Shown here: positions 15,540 through 23,042 of the stretch, piece by piece
Position numbering within the stretch: position 1 is the stretch's first letter
Layout of the letters: each line of letters opens with the position of its first letter
DNA from: Candidatus Gastranaerophilales bacterium
Lineage (GTDB): Bacteria > Cyanobacteriota > Vampirovibrionia > Gastranaerophilales > Gastranaerophilaceae
Length of the DNA stretch: 32,605 nucleotides
NCBI GenBank assembly: GCA_944326615.1
Contig: CALVEO010000020.1
Coordinates: 1 to 32,605, forward strand
Direction of reading: 5' to 3'
Translations under genes and position numbers: made by a program
Notes under the pieces: generated by a model
What the model saw: only the letters and a program-made list of their open reading frames with translations
Database searches by the model: none
Told to the model about the DNA's origin: nothing

Positions 15540-15905
15540 TTACGCCAGATGTGGACAAAACTGTCATGCTGAACTTGTTTCAGCATCTCTTAAACATGAA
15601 ACAATGAAACGAACTAAGGGCTTGTTCATTCCCTCCCCGAATTGCGAGGGGGGAACGTAGCCGTTCCATCCATCACATTGGGTGTTGCATAATTTTTTTA
15701 AGTCATTGTATGATAACGTAGCCGTTCCATCCGTCACATACTCCCTCCCTTGGGGGAGGGCTGGGGAGAGGGTTAGCAGAAGCTAAGAGGGTAAGAGGAT
15801 AGGAAGATAAGCTTTTTACTGTAAATGGCCTACCCTCCTATCTTCCTACCTTCTTATCCTCTAAATACGCTTGCCTTCGGGCCCTCCGGTCCTCCGGTCC
15901 TCTAA
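15540..15905. repeat. Intergenic block of dispersed palindromic repeats, copy A of the hairpin element
   Basis: This fills most of the gap between pheT and the 15963 gene. It contains the palindrome GTCATGCTGAACTTGTTTCAG (about 15563-15587), two GTAGCCGTTCCATCC units (15652-15666 and 15718-15732) and copy A of a long hairpin element (15757-15863). The hairpin reads GGGCTGGGGAGAGGGTTAGC, AGAAGCTAAGAGGGTAAGAG, GATAGGAAGATAAGC, then TTTTTACTGTAAATGG and the return arm CCTATCTTCCTACCTTCTTA. A GCTTGCCTTCGGGCCCTCC tail follows. No gene is seen. Confidence 0.75.
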
Positions 15906-15947
15906 ATAATCCTTCTCCCAAGAGAGGGAAAAATTAACAATATTTTA

Positions 15948-15956
15948 TGTTATAAT
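15948..15956 (+). promoter_or_regulatory. Extended -10 promoter for the 15963 gene, likely leaderless
   Basis: TGTTATAAT (TATAAT at 15951-15956) is an extended -10 element. The ATG at 15963 begins six bases later and no Shine-Dalgarno precedes it. Confidence 0.65.
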
Positions 15957-15962
15957 TACTTT

Positions 15963-16856
15963 ATGAAAAGAGCTGTTGTATTTGCACACTATGATAAAAA
16001 TTCAATAATAGATGATTATGTTATCTACTATTTAAAGGAGTTAAAAAAAATCGCAGATACGATAGTTTTCGTCTCCTGCTGTAATCTTGCGGATAAAGAA
16101 ATTGAAAAATTAAACGGTATTGCATCACACGTTATTGTTCAATTTCATGATGAATACGATTTTGGCTCATATAAAAGAGGTTTTTTATATCTTCAAAATA
16201 GATTTAACGAATTTGATGAACTAATTTTTGCAAATGACAGCTGTTACGGACCTTTATATCCGCTTGAAAAAGTTTTCTCTAAAATGGAAAATGAAACTTG
16301 TGATTTCTGGGGAATTACTAAAAATAATTACGGTTACAAAAAAAATTTAGACCGTTTTTTTGTCAAACGTCCGCATGTTCAAAGTTATTTTATTGTTTTT
16401 AAACAGAAAATTTTTACGCAAGACTTTTTTGCTGATTTTATGCAATCCATAGAACATCAACAAACAAAAAAACAAATTATTTCAAACTATGAAATCGGCC
16501 TGACAGAATTGCTTAAGGAAAAAGGATTTAAATTCAAGACATTTATAAATGCATACGAAAATATTAATAATATAACAATTCTCAAATGGAGACAGATTAT
16601 TGAAAAATATCAGATGCCGTTTGTGAAAAAATCTCTGTTTGATTTGAAAAATACTGATGTAACAACAATTGAAGGCTATGAAAACTTACCCGGAAATTAC
16701 CCTACAAATTTAATCAAACTGCCACGCCAAATCAATAAAAAAATTCCGTTTACAATGAAAAGAATAATATTTGATACACTTGCAAATTTTCCTTTCGCGA
16801 TAAGAAAAATTTTTGCAATAATGATTAATAAACTATTTCCATATGTTAAGGATTAA
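15963..16856 (+). CDS. RgpF-like rhamnan/polysaccharide synthesis protein
   Basis: The 297-residue product resembles the rhamnan synthesis protein F (RgpF) family. It has an N-terminal Rossmann-like segment (AVVFAHYDKN), then YDFGSYKRGF, the acidic ANDSCYGP, CDFWGIT and HVQSYFIVFKQKIF, all characteristic of the family. RgpF-type proteins act in cell-surface rhamnose glycan assembly, probably as glycosyltransferases. There is no signal peptide; a basic C-terminus with hydrophobic helices (FPFAIRKIFAIMI) may sit on the membrane. It overlaps the convergent glycosyltransferase gene by 24 nt, so both probably build a surface polysaccharide. The acceptor and sugar are unknown. Confidence 0.85.
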   Translation: MKRAVVFAHYDKNSIIDDYVIYYLKELKKIADTIVFVSCCNLADKEIEKLNGIASHVIVQFHDEYDFGSYKRGFLYLQNRFNEFDELIFANDSCYGPLYPLEKVFSKMENETCDFWGITKNNYGYKKNLDRFFVKRPHVQSYFIVFKQKIFTQDFFADFMQSIEHQQTKKQIISNYEIGLTELLKEKGFKFKTFINAYENINNITILKWRQIIEKYQMPFVKKSLFDLKNTDVTTIEGYENLPGNYPTNLIKLPRQINKKIPFTMKRIIFDTLANFPFAIRKIFAIMINKLFPYVKD

Positions 16857-17657
16857 TTTTTTAGTATTTTTCTTAATCTGCTGCAAATCCCAAACAAATT
16901 GCGCACAGGGAATAAATAAAAGTATTAAAAAATTTTTAGATTTTTTAAAAATTTTAAAATAAATTTTCATCTGCAATTGTGAAGGAGAACTATATTCAGA
17001 ACAATTAATATAGCTTTGTTTATGCAAACGCCAGCATGTTAAAGCTTCAGGAATATAATAAAATTCTCCGATGTACGACATTTGAATCCAAAGCCACCAA
17101 TCCAAAAGATAATCCATAGGAGGATTAAAACTAATGTTTAACAAATCATTACGTTTCGCCATTACAGATGAAAATGTAAAAATTTTATTACTTAAATAAA
17201 AGTTATAAAACATTTTTCTAGGATATTTTTTAGTTTTTAATATTTTCCTTGTCTTTTTTAAATCGTTTGTAACTTTTTTAATACGTTCTTTATCTCCAAA
17301 AAATTCGCAGTCGTTAAATATCAAATTTACATCATGGTATTTTTTAGCGATTTCAACCTTTTTTTCTATATAGTCAGGCGTCAAAATATCATCGCTTTCC
17401 AAAAATACAATCCATTCACCTGCTGCATTTTCTATCCCGCGCTTAACAGTTTCTTTAAGCCCCAGATTTTTTTCATTTATAAATAGTTTTATTCTTTCAT
17501 CTTTAAAAGATTTTATAACTTCAACGGAATTATCTGTTGAACAATCATCAACAATTATAAGCTCCCAGTCCTTATAAGTCTGGTCTAAAACGGATTGTAC
17601 AGCCTCTTTTATGTAATCCTGATAATTGTAACTTGCCGTAACAACAGAAATTTTCAT
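16833..17657 (-). CDS. Family 2 glycosyltransferase
   Basis: The 274-residue product is a GT-A fold enzyme. It begins ISVVTASYNYQDYIKEAV, has VDDCSTDNS (36-44) for nucleotide-sugar binding and ESDD (87-90) as the metal-binding DxD-like motif. DYLLDWWLWIQM later in the chain resembles the acceptor-side (D/E)DW(D)LW motif of the family. The hydrophobic C-terminus (NFLILLFIPCAQFVW) suggests membrane association. It converges on the RgpF-like gene with a 24-nt overlap. A TATAAT box (17667-17672, minus strand) ends nine bases before the ATG, so the 5' UTR is at most a few bases. Confidence 0.9.
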   Translation of the reverse strand: MKISVVTASYNYQDYIKEAVQSVLDQTYKDWELIIVDDCSTDNSVEVIKSFKDERIKLFINEKNLGLKETVKRGIENAAGEWIVFLESDDILTPDYIEKKVEIAKKYHDVNLIFNDCEFFGDKERIKKVTNDLKKTRKILKTKKYPRKMFYNFYLSNKIFTFSSVMAKRNDLLNISFNPPMDYLLDWWLWIQMSYIGEFYYIPEALTCWRLHKQSYINCSEYSSPSQLQMKIYFKIFKKSKNFLILLFIPCAQFVWDLQQIKKNTKKLILNIWK

Positions 17658-17666
17658 AACATAAGT

Positions 17667-17672
17667 ATTATA
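17667..17672 (-). promoter_or_regulatory. -10 box of the glycosyltransferase gene
   Basis: TATAAT on the minus strand, nine bases before the ATG at 17657. No Shine-Dalgarno fits between them. The -35 is weak. Confidence 0.5.
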
Positions 17673-17699
17673 GTATAAATATTATAGAATATAAAATTT

Positions 17700-18020
17700 A
17701 CATTACCCTCTACCGCATCTCTAATGACTCGCAGGCTCGTCAAGAGCTGCTCCCTCTCACAAAGAGAGAGGGAAGAACGTAGCCGTTCCATCCGCCACCT
17801 GAGTCTTGCATGAACTTTGGATGTCATTGCGAGGAGGGAATGTAGCCGCTGCACCCGCCACAGACTCCCTCCCTCGGGCTGGGGAGAGGGTTAGCAGAAG
17901 CTAAGAGGGTAAAAGGATAGGAAGATAAGCTTTTTACTGTAAATGGCCTACCCTCCTATCTTCTTACCTTCTTACCCTCTAGTTAAACCATCTCCCTTTA
18001 TCCCTCTCCCAAGAGAGGGA
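17700..18020. repeat. Intergenic block of dispersed repeats, copy B of the hairpin element
   Basis: The gap between the glycosyltransferase and the 18112 gene holds two GTAGCCG(T/C) units: GTAGCCGTTCCATCCGCCAC (about 17779-17798) with GAGTCTTGCATGAACTTTGG, and GTAGCCGCTGCACCCGCCAC (about 17842-17861). A TCATTGCGAGGAGGGAATG unit and copy B of the hairpin element (about 17876-17981) follow. Copy B is nearly identical to copy A through the return arm and then diverges. The palindrome CCCTCTCCCAAGAGAGGG ends the block. No gene is seen. Confidence 0.75.
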
Positions 18021-18045
18021 AACAGAAAGTTAAAAAAAAATTAAC

Positions 18046-18084
18046 AAAAAAATCACTCCTCAAATATGAAGGAGTGATTTTTTT
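18046..18084 (-). terminator. Rho-independent terminator of the 18112 gene
   Basis: AAATCACTCCT and AGGAGTGATTT form a strong stem around a nine-base loop. On the minus strand it is followed by a T tract, 28 nt after the stop codon. Confidence 0.88.
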
Positions 18085-18111
18085 TATTATGTGTAAATTT
18101 TTGAATTATCT

Positions 18112-19077
18112 TTATAATTTATAAGTTGCATATAGTTTTGCAAATTCTTCATCTATTTCCGGACATTCTTTATCGATTTTTGCAAACTTAGCCTCAATTG
18201 CATTCGTATATCTACGGCAAGATTCTTGATCCTGTATCCACTTCGGAAGAATTTCTTTTTGCTCTTTTGTTAATTTTACATTGTCTGCAGAGTTTGCATA
18301 TTCTTTAACAACGGCATATTGCTTTCTTGTTAAGTAGAATTTTTCAAGGATTTTTGACTCCTCTTCACGCATTTTTGACTCTTTTTTCAATTTAATAGGA
18401 TCTTTAACAGGATCGAAATCAGCAAATACACTATTTAACTCTTTTTCTCTGGCAGCCAAATCACTGTATGACTGATTTTTAATCTTTTCTACATATTTGA
18501 TATGAGCATCTGCCATTTTAGCACTTGTTTCGTTTTTAAGATTTAAAGTTTCTTTGCTTGTCAATCTTGCGTTCAAATCATTAGAAGTTGCATTTGCTGT
18601 TGTTTCTCCATTAAATATTGTTTGTGCGTTATCAGATTTAGCTTTATTACCTGTTACTTTATCTTTCAATTTAGCAGCTTTTCCTGTTAAGACTTTCCAC
18701 AAATCTACACCGCTTTCGCCGATTGAAACAAAGACATTTTTAACCTTTGACATAAAGCCTAATTCTTTACCTGCTTCTGCAACAGATTTAGTCAATTTAC
18801 CTTTACCTACAGCAATACCTAAACCGATATATGCTGCGCCAAGAAGCCCTGCAACACCGGCAGCGGCTTTTGCATTTTTATTATCTTTTTTGAATTCAAA
18901 ATCCTGTTCTGCTTTAATTTTGTCTTTGTTCTGAACTAACTGTTTTTTGAACTCATCCTGAGATAATGTTTTTACTTTGCCTTGAGGATTTGTAATCTTA
19001 ACTTTTCCTTTTTGAGTCATCTCGATCTTGTTGCCGCCGATTACTAATGCGGGTCCGATTGTCATGTTGTCTGCCAT
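18112..19077 (-). CDS. Unrecognised protein with one glycine/alanine-rich membrane segment
   Basis: The 321-residue product is not assigned to a family. Residues 1-50 contain MTIGPALVIGGNKIEMTQ and a lysine-rich stretch ending in KTLSQDEFKKQLVQ. Residues 70-90 form a small-residue hydrophobic segment (AAAGVAGLLGAAYIGLGIAV), probably a membrane or membrane-active helix. The rest is charged and helical, with long lysine/glutamate stretches (KESKMREEESKILEKFY) suggesting coiled coil. There is no cleavable signal peptide. AAAGGT lies eight bases before the ATG. The gene has its own terminator, and an upstream terminator at 19181-19215 isolates it from nrdJ, so it is a single-gene unit. It may be lineage-specific. 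Confidence 0.7.
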   Translation of the reverse strand: MADNMTIGPALVIGGNKIEMTQKGKVKITNPQGKVKTLSQDEFKKQLVQNKDKIKAEQDFEFKKDNKNAKAAAGVAGLLGAAYIGLGIAVGKGKLTKSVAEAGKELGFMSKVKNVFVSIGESGVDLWKVLTGKAAKLKDKVTGNKAKSDNAQTIFNGETTANATSNDLNARLTSKETLNLKNETSAKMADAHIKYVEKIKNQSYSDLAAREKELNSVFADFDPVKDPIKLKKESKMREEESKILEKFYLTRKQYAVVKEYANSADNVKLTKEQKEILPKWIQDQESCRRYTNAIEAKFAKIDKECPEIDEEFAKLYATYKL

Positions 19078-19180
19078 ACACTTTTACCTTTCAAAATTTA
19101 CACACATTGCTTTGTATCCATGAAAACACGTAAAGGAAATTAAATGCTAATTTTTAATCAAATGTTAACAAATATTTACA

Positions 19181-19215
19181 AAAAATACTACCCCTGTTTA
19201 TAGGAGTAGTATTTT
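19181..19215 (-). terminator. Terminator downstream of nrdJ and its repeat block
   Basis: AAAATACTACCCCT pairs with AGGAGTAGTATTTT (one mismatch). On the minus strand it is followed by TTTTTTG-type sequence. It lies about 370 bp after the nrdJ stop and upstream of the 18112-19077 gene. Confidence 0.7.
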
Positions 19216-19254
19216 GTTCTCAATCTTATTTTTAGGATAAGGCCTTTTTAGATG

Positions 19255-19583
19255 ATAGGAAAAGGTTTAAGAAGTTAGGAAGATAGGCTATTTGGCAGAT
19301 GGAGGGCCGGATGGCAGGATGGCAAGCGTATTTAGAGGATAAGAAGGTAGGAAGATAGGAGGGTAGGCCATTTACAGTAAAAAGCTTATCTTCCTATCCT
19401 CTTACCCTCTTAGCTTCTGCTAACCCTCTCCCCAGCCCGAGGGAGGGAGTATGTAGCGGCTGGAGCGGCTACGCTCCGTCTTGGATTTGCTCTGCGCTCA
19501 CAGAGTTTCGCATTTAAAACTACGTTTTAGTATGCTCAATCTGTTCGCTATCCGGACTTTGCTTTGCTCCGTCCGCAAATCCG
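19255..19583 (-). repeat. Intergenic repeat block, copy C of the hairpin element in reverse
   Basis: Copy C (about 19332-19444) is the reverse complement of copy A. It keeps the same outer tail, read on the minus strand as GCTTGCCATCCTGCC then ATCCGGCCCTCC (19296-19328). GTAGCGGCTGGAGCGGCTAC follows at about 19453-19472. From 19476 to 19583 there is GC-rich sequence with palindromes (AAAAC TAC GTTTT at about 19517-19529; CGGAC / GTCCG at about 19553-19575) directly after the nrdJ stop. No gene is seen. Confidence 0.7.
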
Positions 19584-21566
19584 TTATGAGCAGCCGGAAT
19601 ATCCGCATTTCAGACAGATGAAACATCCTTCTGCCATTTGAATTTCATTTCCGCATTCAGGACATTTTACTGTTTTAATTTCACCTGTCGGGTTGTATTC
19701 TGCTTTAGTTTCTTCAATAGCAGGTTCTTCAGCCTTTGCTGCTTCAGTTTTCTTCTTATCATCCAAATTCATCGGCTGGAACTGACGCGAATTGTTTCTG
19801 TAAACAGTTATGCCTTTAAGGTTGTTTTCATAAGCCAATATATAAGCTTCTTCGATATCTTTGCGTGTTGCATTTTCTTCAAAGTTAACTGTTTTTGAAA
19901 CAGCGTTATCTGTATGAAGCTGGAATGCAGCCTGCATTTTTACATGCCAGTAAGGTGAAACATCATGAGCCGTTACAAAAATACGTTTCGCATCTTCAGG
20001 AACACCTGCAACGTGGGCGACAGAACCTGTTTTTGCAATTTCTTTCATCAAATCTTCTGAATAGAAACCATGCTCCACCGCATAATCTTTGAATATCGGG
20101 TTAACTTCAAGCATTTCAGTTCCGTCCATGATTAATCTTGAGAATACAAGACCAAACAGAGGTTCTACACCCCCTGAAGCTGATGCAATCATAGAAATAG
20201 TACCAGTTGGTGCAATACATGTTGTTGTTGCGTTTCTAATACCGTATTTTGCAATTTCTGCATCAAGTTCTTTCCATTGTTCATCAGAGATTTTACCTGC
20301 TGATTTGCCTTTGTATTTGTTATATAAATAGTTAGGGCTGTCATATACACTGCCTTTGAAGTTATTAAATCTTCCTCTTTCTTTGGAAAGTTCTATTGAT
20401 TCGCATTTTGATTCGTAATCAATAAATTCCATAACCTGACCGGCAAGTTTTGTACCTTCTTCTGATGCATAAGAAATACCGAGTTTCATAAGCATATCAG
20501 CCCAGCCCATTACACCTAAGCCGATTTTTCTGTTATTTTGAACCATTTCAGAAATTTGCGGAAGCGGGTAATTATTCACTGCAATTACATTATCCAAGAA
20601 TCTGATGGCAGTTCTTGTTGTTTTTGCAAGTAAATCCCAGTTGACAGCCCCGTTTTCAACCATACGGCCTAAATTAATAGAGCCTAAGTTACATGCTTCG
20701 TAAGCAAGCAGAGGAACTTCACCGCAGGGATTTGTTGATTCTATTTCACCGATTAAAGGCGTCGGGTTATCGGAATTCATTTTGTCAATAAAGATAATGC
20801 CCGGTTCACCGTTTCTCCATGCGCCGTCAACAATCATGTCAAACACTTTTTTAGCGCTCATTCTGCCTGCTACGGTATTGTTTTGCGGGTTGATAAGCTC
20901 GTAATCAGTGCCGTTTTTCAATGCTTCCATAAACTTATCAGTAATAGCAACCGAAATATTAAAGTTATTTAATTTATTGTTATCGCTTTTGCATTCGATA
21001 AAGTCTAAAATATCAGGGTGATCGACTCTTAAGATCCCCATATTTGCACCGCGTCTTGTACCGCCCTGTTTAACAGCTTCCGTTGCAGCGTTAAATACTT
21101 CCATAAATGACACAGGCCCTGAAGATACGCCCATTGTTGATCTTACAACACTGTTTTTCGGTCTCAATCTGGAGAATGAAAAACCTGTACCACCGCCTGA
21201 TTTGTGAATTAGTGCTGTATTTTTAACCGTCTCAAAAATTCCTTCAAGAGAATCTTCTACAGGAAGTACAAAACATGCAGCCAATTGTCCGAGTTCTCTT
21301 CCTGCATTCATCAATGTTGGTGAGTTCGGCATAAAATATCTATTTGTAATAGCTTCATAAAATCTGTCAGACAATTTGCCAACATCTGCCTGAGATTTGC
21401 CGAATTTTAAATCTCCTGAAGCAATGGTATCTGCTACACGTCTGAACATATCAGCCGGAGTTTCAACACATTTTCCCTCTTTATCTCTTTTCAAATATCT
21501 TTTTTCAAGAACCTTAACGGCATTTTCGGATAAATCCAATTTATCCATACATGTGGTATCTGTCAC
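19584..21566 (-). CDS. nrdJ: Adenosylcobalamin-dependent (class II) ribonucleotide reductase
   Basis: NrdJ reduces ribonucleotides to deoxyribonucleotides using a B12-derived radical, with or without oxygen. The 660-residue product has QLAACFVLP (C98), STNPCGE (279-285 region, thiyl cysteine C281 and E283) and EACNLGSI (C292). C98 and C292 are the expected redox pair and the 11-residue C281-C292 spacing fits the family. [16 protein letters not shown] provides the phosphate-binding loop. The C-terminus is a zinc-ribbon-like CPEC...CLKC that carries exchange cysteines. There is no ATP-cone at the N-terminus. The start is a GTG at 21566 behind GGGGAGG with a five-base gap; the ATG two bases upstream reads ATG-TGA. 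It is divergent from the symporter gene. Confidence 0.95.
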   Translation of the reverse strand: MTDTTCMDKLDLSENAVKVLEKRYLKRDKEGKCVETPADMFRRVADTIASGDLKFGKSQADVGKLSDRFYEAITNRYFMPNSPTLMNAGRELGQLAACFVLPVEDSLEGIFETVKNTALIHKSGGGTGFSFSRLRPKNSVVRSTMGVSSGPVSFMEVFNAATEAVKQGGTRRGANMGILRVDHPDILDFIECKSDNNKLNNFNISVAITDKFMEALKNGTDYELINPQNNTVAGRMSAKKVFDMIVDGAWRNGEPGIIFIDKMNSDNPTPLIGEIESTNPCGEVPLLAYEACNLGSINLGRMVENGAVNWDLLAKTTRTAIRFLDNVIAVNNYPLPQISEMVQNNRKIGLGVMGWADMLMKLGISYASEEGTKLAGQVMEFIDYESKCESIELSKERGRFNNFKGSVYDSPNYLYNKYKGKSAGKISDEQWKELDAEIAKYGIRNATTTCIAPTGTISMIASASGGVEPLFGLVFSRLIMDGTEMLEVNPIFKDYAVEHGFYSEDLMKEIAKTGSVAHVAGVPEDAKRIFVTAHDVSPYWHVKMQAAFQLHTDNAVSKTVNFEENATRKDIEEAYILAYENNLKGITVYRNNSRQFQPMNLDDKKKTEAAKAEEPAIEETKAEYNPTGEIKTVKCPECGNEIQMAEGCFICLKCGYSGCS

Positions 21567-21731
21567 ATTAACCTCCCCTTTATAATTTAATTTTCAATTT
21601 AACATGCCTGTTCTATTATTTTACATCAACAAAATAAAAGCATGGTAAAATCTGTTACAAAACTTTTACGAAACGTTACAGGAAATATGCATAAGTATAT
21701 GTTTATAATATAATGTTCATGAGGTAACCAA

Positions 21732-23036
21732 TTGAAACATTCAAAACTTACAGCCCTGATATTCTTAGCATTAATTTTAGGCGTTATTGTTGGTCATTTT
21801 GCCCCTGACTTTGCAGTAAGAATGCGTCCATTTGCCGTTATATTTTTAAGAATGGTAAAAATGATTATTGCACCTTTACTTTTCGCAACTCTTGTTGTCG
21901 GAATTGCAGGACATGGAGATGCAAAAAGTCTGGGGAAAATCGGGCTTAAAACCATTATATATTTTGAAATTGTAACAACTCTTGCACTTATAATCGGGCT
22001 TACCATGGCAAATATTTTTCAGCCCGGAGTCGGATTTGTGACAAGAAACACGCCTCATGCTATCCAGATGCAGGAAGCCGGACTTATGGCTGCAACACAT
22101 GCGCACACATCTATCAGTGAAATGGTTACGAGTATTTTTCCGACAAGTATTATTGATGCAATGGCTCAGGGTAATTTATTGCAGATTGTAGTTTTTTCAA
22201 TATTCTTTGCGCTTGCAATGGTTGCTGTCGGGAAAGCTGCCAAACCTGTTATTGATGTATTAAATTCTGTTTCACAAATAATGTTTAAATTTACCGAATA
22301 TGTTATGTATTTTGCGCCTTTAGGGATATTCGGGGCAATTGCATCAACAATCGGGGCAAACGGCTTATCTGTATTAAAAAGTTATTTTAAAGTAATCGGT
22401 GCAATGTACTTTGCACTTGCTGTATTTGTGCTGCTGGTTTTATTTATTGCCTGCAAAATAGTCAGAATTTCATTCAGAAATTTATTAAGAGCTGTCCAGG
22501 AACCTGCCCTTTTAGCATTTACAACCGCAAGTTCCGAGGCGGCTTTCCCTAAAGCAATGGAAATTATGGAACGCTTCGGTGTACCTAAAAACATTGTAGG
22601 ATTTGTAATGCCGACAGGTTACACATTTAACCTTGACGGAAGTACGATTTATCTTGCAATGGGTGTTATATTTTCTTCCCAGATTGTTGGAATTCATCTT
22701 GATTTAAACCAGCAGATAATAATAATGCTTGCATTAATGCTTACAAGCAAGGGAATTGCAGGTGCTCCGCGCGTTGCATTAATTGTCCTTGCCGGAACTT
22801 TAGCAAGCTTTAATATCCCTATACTCGGTGTTGCAATACTTTTAGGGATTGATCAGATATTAGATATGGGCAGAACAGCAATCAACCTTGTCGGCAACTG
22901 TGTGGCAACCGTTGTTATTGCACGCTGGGAAAATGCTTTTGATTACGATAAAATGAAAGAATTTGTACAACAATCCAAAGAAGAAAGTATTGGAAACGAT
23001 ATTCATAAAACATTAGAACAATTTAAAGAAGGATAA
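21732..23036 (+). CDS. Dicarboxylate/amino acid:cation symporter (DAACS family)
   Basis: The 434-residue polytopic membrane protein matches the GltP/DctA family. It has the serine-rich hairpin TASSEAAFPKAMEIMERFG, the MPTGYTFNLDGSTIY motif of TM7, ALMLTSKGIAGAPR in hairpin 2 and DMGRTAINLVGNCVAT in TM8. These form the substrate and cation sites of glutamate/aspartate or C4-dicarboxylate carriers. Which substrate is used is not certain. The start is a TTG at 21732 preceded by GAGG with a seven-base gap; the nearby ATG (21719) hits a stop at once. It ends six bases before ileS, so the two are probably co-transcribed. Confidence 0.92.
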   Translation: MKHSKLTALIFLALILGVIVGHFAPDFAVRMRPFAVIFLRMVKMIIAPLLFATLVVGIAGHGDAKSLGKIGLKTIIYFEIVTTLALIIGLTMANIFQPGVGFVTRNTPHAIQMQEAGLMAATHAHTSISEMVTSIFPTSIIDAMAQGNLLQIVVFSIFFALAMVAVGKAAKPVIDVLNSVSQIMFKFTEYVMYFAPLGIFGAIASTIGANGLSVLKSYFKVIGAMYFALAVFVLLVLFIACKIVRISFRNLLRAVQEPALLAFTTASSEAAFPKAMEIMERFGVPKNIVGFVMPTGYTFNLDGSTIYLAMGVIFSSQIVGIHLDLNQQIIIMLALMLTSKGIAGAPRVALIVLAGTLASFNIPILGVAILLGIDQILDMGRTAINLVGNCVATVVIARWENAFDYDKMKEFVQQSKEESIGNDIHKTLEQFKEG

Positions 23037-23042
23037 TTTATT

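Noticed and set aside
21567-21731. Cobalamin riboswitch in front of nrdJ.
   Set aside because: The intergenic region is only 165 nt, is shared with a divergent gene and has no B12-box-like conserved segment that I can see.
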